36,431 nucleotides of DNA from positions 1 through 36,431 of the forward strand of contig JAISMX010000082.1 of NCBI GenBank assembly GCA_031276515.1, written 5' to 3'. Every line of letters starts with the position of its first letter. Within the stretch, counting starts at the first letter, position 1. The notes beneath the pieces are model-generated. The model saw only the letters and a list, made by a program, of their open reading frames with translations, had not been told where the DNA came from and ran no database searches. The position numbers and the translations under genes were made by a program. Origin of the DNA: Eubacteriales Family XIII. Incertae Sedis bacterium (GTDB lineage: Bacteria; Bacillota; Clostridia; Peptostreptococcales; Anaerovoracaceae). Shown here one piece after another: positions 1-8,330 of the stretch.

Positions 1-558
1 CATTCCGTTGGCTTTGTTCGCTTTTACTCTCGCCGTGAACATCGCATAGTCATTCAGGGATCTGCTCTTTTGCAGAATGTCGGGACTTCTGCCTTGGTTT
101 ATGTTGTACACGTTTACCGTCAGTTCCAACAAATTCGGAATGTCAACGTCCGCAAAGGCGTCCGACAGCTTCAACTCGTCCCTGTCGGGATATTCAGCAT
201 CCCCGTTGTACAGAACGATGAAATCGGGCTTGGGTATCCTGATCAATTTCCGTCTGTAAATGTTGCGGTTGTCGAGCAGTTTTTCGTACAGTCTGCCGAT
301 GTAAAGCAACAGGCGCAAAGGCATATTTTTGTTTATGGTCGATTGGTGTTCGAGCAGCACGATCAGCTTTCCGTCAAGCAGAAAGGATATGTCGTTGATC
401 CTGTCCATAAACAGCGCGTCTTCGAGCGTGTTGATCGTGACCGCCGTGTCTTTCGCGTATCCCGTATGTTCGATGGCGTTGTAAACCTCTATCAGCTTTT
501 CCGCATCGTTGAAAAAGAGGGTGAACACACTGCTTTTGTATTTTCTGTTGGTACTCAT
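1..558 (-). CDS. Rpn family recombination-promoting nuclease / PD-(D/E)XK nuclease family transposase, N-terminal part (truncated by left window edge)
   Basis: Reverse-strand translation is open from ATG at 558 to the edge: MSTNRKYKSSVFTLFFNDAEKLIEVYNAIEHTGYAKDTAVTINTLEDALFMDRINDISFLLDGKLIVLLEHQSTINKNMPLRLLLYIGRLYEKLL..., which has typical Rpn features (KSSVF..., N.ISF...K.I.L.EHQSTIN.NMPLR.L.Y). It is preceded by an AAAGGA-type RBS. The ORF track misses it because no stop lies inside the window. Confidence 0.82.
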   Translation of the reverse strand, partial: MSTNRKYKSSVFTLFFNDAEKLIEVYNAIEHTGYAKDTAVTINTLEDALFMDRINDISFLLDGKLIVLLEHQSTINKNMPLRLLLYIGRLYEKLLDNRNIYRRKLIRIPKPDFIVLYNGDAEYPDRDELKLSDAFADVDIPNLLELTVNVYNINQGRSPDILQKSRSLNDYAMFTARVKANKANGM

Positions 559-686
559 GTCCATCCTTTCCAAATGCAATCGGAAACAGAAAGTTTCGCA
601 TCGAGAGCCGCTTTTCTTAACAATCGAATGAACGGAGGGGGTTTTGCGCCATTCCTCTTCGTTATAATCATACAGCAAAAATGGCA

Positions 687-716
687 CGGGTTCAACGAAA
701 ATTTTCGTTGAACCCG
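687..716 (-). terminator. Perfect 30-bp palindrome, probable intrinsic terminator of the subtilase gene
   Basis: CGGGTTCAACGAAAA/TTTTCGTTGAACCCG is perfectly self-complementary. It lies about 90 bp after the subtilase stop and is followed on the minus strand by TGCCATTTTTG. Confidence 0.6.
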
Positions 717-803
717 CATTAAAAATCATTCTGTTTGTATTCTCAATTGCTTTGGTTAAGCACAAACGAAGGCTTAAAATTGGCCGTCGCTTGGTTCTTG
801 GCG

Positions 804-3800
804 TCAGCCGGCGAGCTCTATGTAGCGCTGCAGGAGGGCGGCGGTTTCGGCTCTTGTGGCGGTGCCTTGGGGCGCCAGGGTCCGCGCGTCGCGGCCCGTC
901 AGAATGCCTTTGGCGTTCGCCCAAGCCGCCGCTTCGGCGGCCCAGGGGGAGAGTTCGTCCGCGTCGTCGTAACCCGCCAATTCCGCCGCTTTGGCAAGGC
1001 CCGGATCTTTGAGCAGGGCGAGCTTGTGCAGCATCGCCGCGAGCTGCTCGCGCGTCACGGGGTCGTCCGTGCCGAAACGCCCGTCGCCGTAGCCCAAAGC
1101 AATGCCGTTCGCGCTCGCCCAGGCCACCGCGTCCGCGTACCATTGCCCCGTCTCCACGTCGGAGAAAGCCTCGGAGCGCACCGCCGCCGGGCTGCCTTCG
1201 CTCCGGTACAGCATGGTCACGAACATCGCGCGCGTGAGATTCGACAGCGGGGCGAACTCGTTCTCGCTCACGCCGCCGATCAGGCCGTTCGTGTAGGCAA
1301 AGCGCGCGTTCTTGTAGAACCAATCGCCCTTTTCGATGTCCGCGAAGGGGCTTATCCACTCGGATACGAAGAATTTGCTGAAATGTTCCGCCGTAAAGGT
1401 GACCGTGCGCGTCCGCGCGTCGTAGCGCGCGCTCTTCACTTCCTGTATGCCGCCGTCGTCGCCGAGGAAGTAGACCGTGATCAGGTCTCTGTCTTCTTCC
1501 TTGAGGGAGGTCTTGGGCGAATAGGGCAGACTGACCGTCACACTGCCCGCGAAACTTTTGACGGGCTTGTCGCCCACGAAGACGGTGAGCTCAATCACTG
1601 TGCTGTCGCCGGCTTTTTCGAGCAGACGCGCATCCTCCGTTTCGGTCTTTTCGATCTTTTCCGACGTGATTCGGATCGTGTCGCCGGTGCTCGCGGCGGC
1701 GGCCACGCCGTTGACCGTCGCCGTGTCAAACGTTATGGTTGACAGTTCGCTCTGCGCCGTAAGCACCAAGTTTTTGGCCGCCGCCACGGCCTTGACGGCT
1801 TCGGCGGGAATGCCGATCTCGGCGGATTTCACCGGCACGACCGCGCCGCTCGCGTCCTTCACGACCTCGCTTTTCACGGTGAGCTTCACTTCGGCGACGG
1901 CGTTCGCTTTGCCGGCTTCAAGCGCTTCCGTCGCGGCCTTCTTCGCGACTTCGACGGCCGTGATCACGCTTTCGGCTTCGATCGCCGCGGCGACCTTGCC
2001 CGTGCCGGCGTCGAGCGCCGGCTTGCTTTCAACGGTTATCGTCTTCACGGGCGCTTCGGCGGACGCGGACGCGCTCGCGGGTTCTTTCGCTTCTTCTTCC
2101 GCCTTGGGCGCCGGGGTTCCGCCGCTTACGGCGCCGCCGGGGGAGGGACCGCTTCCGGGCGAGGATATGTTGCCGAAGATGCCGGAGGGCTTGGGTTCTT
2201 CCAGAACGTAATAGCTCGCGGAAGCGCCTTCGAGGCTCCAGCCCGTGACGGTCACGGACTGGGAACCCGCGTTCGCGCTCGCGTAATGTCCCGTCAGCTT
2301 GACGCGCAGATCGTCGCCCGCGACGACGACGCCGTCCTTGAGGGTCGCCGTCCAGGATGCCGCGTCCGTTCCGTCATGCGCTTTGGTCGGCGAAGAGCTG
2401 TTGAGGTCCTCGGCCGTGATCGGCTTGGGCAAGACGTTCACGGTGACCGTGTCGTAGCCTGTTATCGCGTAATTGGCCGCGCCCGCGCCCGTGAGCGTCC
2501 CCGCGACGTTTACGGGTTTGTTCGCGCCGGGGGCTTTGTCGTTGAGCGTCGCGCTTGTGAGCGTGAAGCCGACCGAAGCCTCGTCGCCGGGAACGACGCC
2601 GTAGAGACTGCCGCCCACGAGCGCGACACCCGCCGTGCCGTCATAGACGCGGCTTACCGCGGTCAGATCTTTGACGGTCAGGGGCTTCGGCGTCACGGCG
2701 ACCTGCACGTCCACATCGACGGCGTTGTAGTTGGCCGCGTCGTTGGCGTGCGTGTAGGTCGCGGCGAAAAAATTCGGCGACGACGAGACGCCGCCGACGG
2801 GCGTATCCGGCGAAAGCTTCCACACGAAGCCCGGCACCGGGAAGGTGATCTCGTTTAACTTCTTTCCGTACTCGGCGGTCACGGCGGTCGTGGCGGGATA
2901 CCGGCTCGCTTTCGCTATGGTGAAGCTCCCCGTCAATTCGGCGTAGTAGGTGGTGTCGTCCAGTTCCAGATGCCAACTGTAGATGCCCGCGGCCGAGGGC
3001 GAGGTTGTGCTGTCGGCGTATACCGTGGAATTGGAATCGCTCAGTATGCCGGTGTAAGTCACTTTGAATACGGGATTGGAGATGGAGATCTCGACATCGC
3101 TGCTGTCCTTGAACACAGGCGTACTCATCGTGTAGCCGGCCTTGGGCAATCCGTCATACGTATAATCATCGGTCTGCGAGTTGATGCCCGTGATCGTTAC
3201 GAAAGTTTTGTTCAGGGCCTTTACCGTAATGGTGGAGGTGACATCTGTGTAATTCTTGCTCGAAATCGTCACCTGCACGGTCGCCTGCGCATTGTTCGCG
3301 GCGCTTGCCAAAACCTGCAGGGTCAGCGTGTCGCCGGACACGTTGAAGGAGGTATTCAGCACACTGGCGTTGCCGGTGATCGCCGGGTTGTACGTGACGT
3401 CCGCCCAGCCGCTCACGTCCGGCAGCAGGGTCGTCAGGTCGAAGTCATAAGATCGCGCCGCTCCCGCTTTCACGTAGAAGGTCCGGCTGACGCCGGCGGG
3501 CAGCGTCGCTTTGTTCACGGTAAGGGTCACCGGCTGCGTCGTGGCGGAAACCTGCTCGTAATTCGCGAGCGTGTCCGCGCTCGGCGTGAAGATCACGCTG
3601 TGGGAATCCGTTCCAACTTCCGGCACCTCCGAGGGGTTCACCCACGCGAAGGAACCAAATCCGGTCGATCCGCCGCTGAGCGGCACGTTCGCCAGCGACG
3701 TTCCGTAGGAAACCTGCGAAGTCGCCGGCCAAGTTATGCTCGGCGCCGCGGCCTGTACGACCTTGTAGGTCGCGGGGCTCGTCACGCCGCCCGCGTAGTT

Positions 3801-5399
3801 GGCCGCCGTGACCGTGACGGAGAGACTGTGTCCTATGTCCGCGCTCGCAACCGTGTAATCCTGCGAAGTCGCGGTGTCAATCGCCGCGCCGTCGCGCTTC
3901 CACTGATAGGAAAGCGTGCCGTGATTCTCGCTCAGCGAAGTCGCGGTCGCCGTAAGAGACTGATCGAAGCGCGGCGTACCGTTAAAGCCGCTTATGGCGA
4001 CAGTCCCCGCGAGCGTCAATTGCGCCGCCACCTTTTGCACGGCGGCGGCCGCGTTCACCTTGCCGCCCGTGGCCGTCGAATCGTCGAGCGGCGTGGCCGT
4101 CTCTTTCAGTATTTTCTCCACATCCGCCGGGGACAGGTCGCCGTTGACGTAGAGCATCATCGCGGCGACGCCCGCGACGACCGGCGAGGCCATGGAGGTG
4201 CCGCTCATCGTGGCGTAGGAACCGGAAAAGACGCCTGTATTACTATTCTTAAAGACCGCGGTGCTGTATATCCCGGTGCCGGGCGCGGATATGTCTCTTG
4301 GGGGACCGTAATTCGACGTGCTGTTGCGACGATTGTCTTGAGCGATGTTCACGACGCTTATGACGCCGGGATAAGCATAATCGGAGGGCAGCGCCTCATA
4401 GGGGACACCGGAGCCAAGATCGTTTCCGGCCGCGCACACGACGGTCGCGCCGCTCGAAACCGCGCGCGAAACCGCGTTGCCGAGCGCCGTGTCGGGATGG
4501 GCGTAGGATTTGAATCCGAGGCTCATGTTGATCACTTTGGCGTGTACGCTCACCGCATAGTCCAGCGCGTCCGCGATGATGTAGGTCGTGGCGCCGCCGT
4601 TCGAGAATACGTTGATGGGTATGATTTCCGCGATGCTTTTGCCGCCTTGGGCAATGGGGGCGCCGGCGACGCCGGCGACGCCTTTGTTGTTGTTCGCCAC
4701 GGCGCCGAGGATGCCGGTTACATGCGTGCCGTGGATTTCGTAATTTGCGGTATTGGGACTCGTTGGCACGCCCGTGATCAAATCGCGCGACAGGTCTTTG
4801 TTCACGCTGCCCGCGAAATCTTCATGATCGAGGTAGACGTTGTTGTCCAGCACGGCGACGCGCACGGGGGCTTTGGGGGCGAGCGCGGCGAGCGTGTTCC
4901 AAGCGCCGGTCAGGTTGATGCTGTCGAGATGCCAGGAATACGGGGTGAAGGGATCGGCGCTCGCAAAGGCGGGCAGTATTTCTTCGCCGTCGGCGAGCCT
5001 GTAGATGTAGTTCGGCTGGACGAAGTCGACGGCCGGATTTTGCGCGAGGGCTTCGGCGGCTTCGCCCGCGTCCGCGTTCTTCGGCAGCTCGACGAGGGCG
5101 GTCAAGGATTCTTCGCCCCGGAATTCGACGAGGTCCAGTATTTCGCCGTCCACGGTTTCCACCGCGTTTTCGGCCGCCGGTTCGCCGACGTTTTCTTTGA
5201 AGACGACGAGCATTTCGCCTTCCACGCAGTCGCCGGTTTCTTCGGCGACGGCGAAGGTTTGGGCGATTTGGTCTCCGTCCGGCGGGTAGCCCGCGCCGTC
5301 CGCGCCGTCTGCGACGTCCGCGAAGACGGGCGCAGGGAAGGCCGGAAACAGGAGAACGATCGCGAAGATCAAGGCCGGGATTTTTTTCGAAAGACGCAT
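804..5399 (-). CDS. Secreted S8 (subtilisin-like) serine protease with Ig-like/MBG-like repeats and C-terminal SLH domains
   Basis: 1531 aa: signal peptide MRLSKKIPALIFAIVLLFPAFPAPVFA; catalytic motifs VAVLDNNV (Asp), HGTHVTGILGA (His), SGTSMASPVVAG (Ser), AAGN (oxyanion Asn); C-terminal SLH motifs (FADIEKGDWFYKNARFAYTNGLIGG..., FSDVETGQWYADAVAWASANGIALGYGDGRFGTDDPVTREQLA...). AGAGGTG RBS. Confidence 0.93.
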   Translation of the reverse strand: MRLSKKIPALIFAIVLLFPAFPAPVFADVADGADGAGYPPDGDQIAQTFAVAEETGDCVEGEMLVVFKENVGEPAAENAVETVDGEILDLVEFRGEESLTALVELPKNADAGEAAEALAQNPAVDFVQPNYIYRLADGEEILPAFASADPFTPYSWHLDSINLTGAWNTLAALAPKAPVRVAVLDNNVYLDHEDFAGSVNKDLSRDLITGVPTSPNTANYEIHGTHVTGILGAVANNNKGVAGVAGAPIAQGGKSIAEIIPINVFSNGGATTYIIADALDYAVSVHAKVINMSLGFKSYAHPDTALGNAVSRAVSSGATVVCAAGNDLGSGVPYEALPSDYAYPGVISVVNIAQDNRRNSTSNYGPPRDISAPGTGIYSTAVFKNSNTGVFSGSYATMSGTSMASPVVAGVAAMMLYVNGDLSPADVEKILKETATPLDDSTATGGKVNAAAAVQKVAAQLTLAGTVAISGFNGTPRFDQSLTATATSLSENHGTLSYQWKRDGAAIDTATSQDYTVASADIGHSLSVTVTAANYAGGVTSPATYKVVQAAAPSITWPATSQVSYGTSLANVPLSGGSTGFGSFAWVNPSEVPEVGTDSHSVIFTPSADTLANYEQVSATTQPVTLTVNKATLPAGVSRTFYVKAGAARSYDFDLTTLLPDVSGWADVTYNPAITGNASVLNTSFNVSGDTLTLQVLASAANNAQATVQVTISSKNYTDVTSTITVKALNKTFVTITGINSQTDDYTYDGLPKAGYTMSTPVFKDSSDVEISISNPVFKVTYTGILSDSNSTVYADSTTSPSAAGIYSWHLELDDTTYYAELTGSFTIAKASRYPATTAVTAEYGKKLNEITFPVPGFVWKLSPDTPVGGVSSSPNFFAATYTHANDAANYNAVDVDVQVAVTPKPLTVKDLTAVSRVYDGTAGVALVGGSLYGVVPGDEASVGFTLTSATLNDKAPGANKPVNVAGTLTGAGAANYAITGYDTVTVNVLPKPITAEDLNSSSPTKAHDGTDAASWTATLKDGVVVAGDDLRVKLTGHYASANAGSQSVTVTGWSLEGASASYYVLEEPKPSGIFGNISSPGSGPSPGGAVSGGTPAPKAEEEAKEPASASASAEAPVKTITVESKPALDAGTGKVAAAIEAESVITAVEVAKKAATEALEAGKANAVAEVKLTVKSEVVKDASGAVVPVKSAEIGIPAEAVKAVAAAKNLVLTAQSELSTITFDTATVNGVAAAASTGDTIRITSEKIEKTETEDARLLEKAGDSTVIELTVFVGDKPVKSFAGSVTVSLPYSPKTSLKEEDRDLITVYFLGDDGGIQEVKSARYDARTRTVTFTAEHFSKFFVSEWISPFADIEKGDWFYKNARFAYTNGLIGGVSENEFAPLSNLTRAMFVTMLYRSEGSPAAVRSEAFSDVETGQWYADAVAWASANGIALGYGDGRFGTDDPVTREQLAAMLHKLALLKDPGLAKAAELAGYDDADELSPWAAEAAAWANAKGILTGRDARTLAPQGTATRAETAALLQRYIELAG

Positions 5400-5443
5400 G
5401 AATTTTTCACCTCTTTTGCTGTTTTGCGCAGGTTACGAACCAA

Positions 5444-5449
5444 ATTATA
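5444..5449 (-). promoter_or_regulatory. Extended -10 promoter candidate for the subtilase gene (TGG-TATAAT)
   Basis: The minus strand reads TATGGTATAATTTGG about 45 nt upstream of the subtilase ATG. There is no good -35, but the extended -10 TGn is present. Confidence 0.4.
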
Positions 5450-5504
5450 CCATATCAATAGAAAATAACTTTATCGCCGATGCGGCGTTGCTGTCCTCCG
5501 GGAA

Positions 5505-5534
5505 ATTTTATCACATTGTTGGGGTGTTTGTCAA
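5505..5534 (-). promoter_or_regulatory. Sigma-A-like promoter TTGACA-N18-TAAAAT upstream of the subtilase gene
   Basis: The minus strand reads TTGACAaacaccccaacaatgtgaTAAAAT, with -35 at 5529-5534 and -10 at 5505-5510. Confidence 0.5.
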
Positions 5535-5551
5535 ATTACACGCGGCTCTTT

Positions 5552-6877
5552 TTAAAGGGGCTTCCAGATTTCTTCTCCGTTTTCCACGGCGAAGCCGTGG
5601 CTGAAGGAGGCTTCTATTATGTCGAGATAGGCCCATGTGTCTTTGGAGACGTCGCGGAAGCCTTTGATTCCGTGCAGACGGATGTAGTTCGCGTCCGCTC
5701 GCCGCGAGAGCATGCGGTTTACGATCGTCGCCGCTTCCGCGCGCGTGATCGGCTCGTTGGGCAGGAAGGCAGGGCCGCCGGCGGGATAGGCGTCCAGCCA
5801 GCCGCGCGCCGCCGCGTCTTGTATCGGCGCCCGGGACCAGTGGCCGGCCGGTACGCTCGATATGGTCTTTTTTTGGGCGACGGTCAGCTCGCCCGGGACC
5901 GGGGCGGCCGGGGGCTTCCCGGCGCCGGCCGCGGCTTCGCCGGCCGGAGGCTTCCCGGCGCCGGCCGCGGCTTCGCCGGCCGGTGGGCTTTCGCTGCCGG
6001 TTGATGCGGCGTCGGCCCGGGCGGAGGCTTCTTTTTTTTCGGCCAGGCGGATGCAGACGGAGATGAATTCGGCGCGCGTGATGTTTTCGTCGGGCCGGAA
6101 TTTGCCGCCGGGGTAGCCGGTTATGATGTCGTGGCGCTCCATGGCGCGCAGGACGTCCGCGTACCAGGCGCCGGCGCGGATGTCGTCAAAGTCGCTCGGT
6201 TCGAGGGAGGGGGTCAGGGGTTCTTCGAGCAGACGCGCGAACATCACGAGGGTCTCGGCGCGGCTCAGGCCTTCCCGCGGACGGAAGTCGCCGTCCGGGT
6301 CGCCGAGCAGGTAGGCGCGGTGCTCCAAGGCGTTCGGGAGGAGCTGCCAGCCGGCGTAGACCGTCATGGAGCCGTCCACGGTCACTTCGCTTATGGGGAC
6401 GGTCCGTTCGCGGTCGGCGTACCATCCCGTGAAGCGGCGGCCCTCCTGTTCGGGCGGGTCCGGAAGCGTGACGGAGTCGCCTTTTTTGACGGCGTAGGCG
6501 GGCATGGATTCGCCGGCGTCGCCTCCGCCGGCGCCGGCGCCGGTTTCAAAGGAGAGCAGGTATTCTTGCTCGGCTTCGAGGCCGGGCGGCCGCACGGGCG
6601 TTCTTTCGGGGGTGGCCACGGGCGTTCGGTTTTCTCTTTGCAGGGTGCGGAGAAACAGGCCGCCGCGCGCGTCCGGGTCCGCAAGGTCGCCGAAGGCGAC
6701 GAAGACGGTGACGAGGACGACGGCGGCCACCGTCGCGGCCCACAGGAGCCAGGGGAGCAGCCGCCGAAATGTGAAGCGCAGACCGGCTTTGGAGAGGAGC
6801 AGGATCGTCCCCTGGGCAAAGAGGGCCAGCAGAGCGGCGACGCCCATGAAACAAATGAATATGATCAGGTTTTCCAT
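5552..6877 (-). CDS. Membrane-anchored protein with InlB/Listeria-Bacteroides-type repeat and SLH domains
   Basis: 441 aa. N-terminal TM segments (IIFICFMGVAALLALFAQGTILLL; LLPWLLWAATVAAVVLVTVFVAF). YAVKKGDSVTLPDPPEQEGRRFTGWYADRERTVPISEVTVDGSMTVYAGW resembles a B-repeat. SLH motifs FDDIRAGAWYADVLRAMERHDIITGYPGGKFRPDENITRAEFISV and ITRAEAATIVNRML. Confidence 0.82.
   Translation of the reverse strand: MENLIIFICFMGVAALLALFAQGTILLLSKAGLRFTFRRLLPWLLWAATVAAVVLVTVFVAFGDLADPDARGGLFLRTLQRENRTPVATPERTPVRPPGLEAEQEYLLSFETGAGAGGGDAGESMPAYAVKKGDSVTLPDPPEQEGRRFTGWYADRERTVPISEVTVDGSMTVYAGWQLLPNALEHRAYLLGDPDGDFRPREGLSRAETLVMFARLLEEPLTPSLEPSDFDDIRAGAWYADVLRAMERHDIITGYPGGKFRPDENITRAEFISVCIRLAEKKEASARADAASTGSESPPAGEAAAGAGKPPAGEAAAGAGKPPAAPVPGELTVAQKKTISSVPAGHWSRAPIQDAAARGWLDAYPAGGPAFLPNEPITRAEAATIVNRMLSRRADANYIRLHGIKGFRDVSKDTWAYLDIIEASFSHGFAVENGEEIWKPL
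5913..5984 (-). repeat. Two tandem 36-bp repeats coding for GKPPAGEAAAGA-type linker
   Basis: GGCTTCCCGGCGCCGGCCGCGGCTTCGCCGGCCGG(A/T) is duplicated back-to-back within the SLH gene. Confidence 0.85.
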
Positions 6878-6893
6878 CGAATCCGCCTGTGTT

Positions 6894-7026
6894 GTGACTT
6901 GATCGCCGGGCCGCTTGGGACGGTATTGCCCTCCCGGCGGGTCGCTGTCGCTCGTGCGGGCGCTTCATTCGCTTCGCTCATTCCGCTTGTATGCCCGCAA
7001 CCCCGCCTCCGGGCAATACCGACCCG
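6894..7026. repeat. Intergenic repeat element, copy 1, with imperfect inverted-repeat arms
   Basis: TGTGACTTGATCGCCGGGCCGCTTGGGACGGTATTGCCC is nearly identical to 8250-8288. GGGACGGTATTGCCC pairs with GGGCAATACCGACCC about 80 bp later (one mismatch). Confidence 0.6.
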
Positions 7027-7119
7027 TCGGCCCTGTGTTGGGTTATTCCGCCGGGCCATTCGCACGTCGGAGGTTTGTTGTCCGATGGAACTGTGTTTGG
7101 ACGGCGGGGCGGGGATATT

Positions 7120-8187
7120 TTATTCCACTATGCGGCGGATTTTTACTTTTGCCATTTCGGGGTCTTTGGCCAGGTCGAGGTATTCTCTCTCTCCGCTCGC
7201 TTTGATCAGCCTCGGCCGGAAGGGGTTGTCTTTGTGGTTGCGGAAGACGATCGCGGTCTCGCCGTTCGAGAGCTGGACGGTGACGCCGCTTGGGAAGGGG
7301 GCGACGATTTTCGCGAATAAGTCCACGATGTCGGGGTCGAATTTGCGGTCGGATTTTTGTTCCAATATTTCCAATCCCTGTTTGGCGAACATGGCGGAAC
7401 GGAAGGGCCGGCGCGACACGAGGGCGTCGTAGACGTCGGTGACGGCTATGATGCGCCCGACGAGCGAGATCTGCTTGCGCTTGAGACCGTTCGGGTAGCC
7501 GGTACCGTCGTAGTTTTCGTGATGCTGCAGGGCGCCCATGGCGGCTTCTTCGGAGAGGCGGAAGTAGTCGTGGAGGTAGGCGAAGCCGCGCTCGGTGTGG
7601 CTTTTGATGATCTCGAATTCTTCATCGGTGAGGGTCCCCGGGCGGTTGAGTATTTCGGCGGGCAGGAAGACGGCGCCTATGTCGTGCAGGAGCGCGGCGA
7701 GGCCGAGTTCGTAGAGGCGTTCGCCGTCCATGCCCATTTCGATGCCCAAAAGCAGCGAGAGCAGCATGCCGTTCGCGGCATGGTAGTATTCGTATTCTTT
7801 GTAGGGCTTCTGGTCGATGTAGTCGATCAGGCGCCGCTTTTTGGCCAACAGAAAGTCGATTATGGGCGTGACGATGTTTTTCTGCCGGTCGACGGTCTGC
7901 GCGCGCCGGCCGTGGTCGGGCTTCAGGTTCTGGGCCTCGGTGAGGAAGTCTTTGGCCGCGAGCACGAGCTCCGCGTAGAGTTCTTGCGGAATGAGGGGCT
8001 CGGGCAGGATTTCCCCGCAGAGGGCGTCTTCGACGTAGGCGCCGGAGAAGCCCAGTTTGTTGATTTTTTCGATCTGGTCTTGTTTGAGTTTGGTGTTTGC
8101 GGTGAATAGGGTTTTGCAGTTTTCGCCCATGATGTCCCGGCTCAGCAGCATGCCTTTTTTCAATCCCGCAACGGTGACAAATCTCAT
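7120..8187 (-). CDS. HD-GYP domain protein (putative c-di-GMP phosphodiesterase)
   Basis: Likely start MRFVTVAGLKKGMLLSRDI at 8187 with GGAG RBS (the ORF extends to 8226). Motifs: LLHDIGAVFLPAEILNRPGTLTDEEFEIIKSHTERG, HHENYDGTGYPNGLKRKQISLVGRIIAVTDVYDALVSRRPFR. Confidence 0.92.
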   Translation of the reverse strand: MRFVTVAGLKKGMLLSRDIMGENCKTLFTANTKLKQDQIEKINKLGFSGAYVEDALCGEILPEPLIPQELYAELVLAAKDFLTEAQNLKPDHGRRAQTVDRQKNIVTPIIDFLLAKKRRLIDYIDQKPYKEYEYYHAANGMLLSLLLGIEMGMDGERLYELGLAALLHDIGAVFLPAEILNRPGTLTDEEFEIIKSHTERGFAYLHDYFRLSEEAAMGALQHHENYDGTGYPNGLKRKQISLVGRIIAVTDVYDALVSRRPFRSAMFAKQGLEILEQKSDRKFDPDIVDLFAKIVAPFPSGVTVQLSNGETAIVFRNHKDNPFRPRLIKASGEREYLDLAKDPEMAKVKIRRIVE

Positions 8188-8249
8188 TCGGTTTCTCCAC
8201 TTTCGCGCGCGCGTTTGGCCGCGCATCTTTTTGCTGACGTTTATTGAGT

Positions 8250-8303
8250 GTGACTTGATCGCCGGGCCGCTTGGGAGGGCATTGCCCCTCCCAAGCGGCC
8301 CGC
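8250..8303. repeat. Intergenic repeat element, copy 2, ending in a perfect 17-bp stem hairpin between the giant gene and the HD-GYP gene
   Basis: Stem 8264-8280 / 8287-8303 (CGGGCCGCTTGGGAGGG-cattgc-CCCTCCCAAGCGGCCCG). No strong U-tract on the minus strand, so terminator function is uncertain. Confidence 0.65.
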
Positions 8304-8330
8304 GCTCGGGTCTTTTCGCCGCGCGGGAGC

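Noticed and set aside
2970-5468. 832-aa + strand ORF opposite the subtilase
   Set aside because: Antisense shadow; Arg/Val/His-rich low-information translation, while the minus-strand frame has clear S8 and SLH motifs.
6915-7205. Small ORFs 6865..7065 (-) and 6915..7205 (+)
   Set aside because: They fall inside the palindromic intergenic repeat and are likely repeat-derived spurious ORFs.
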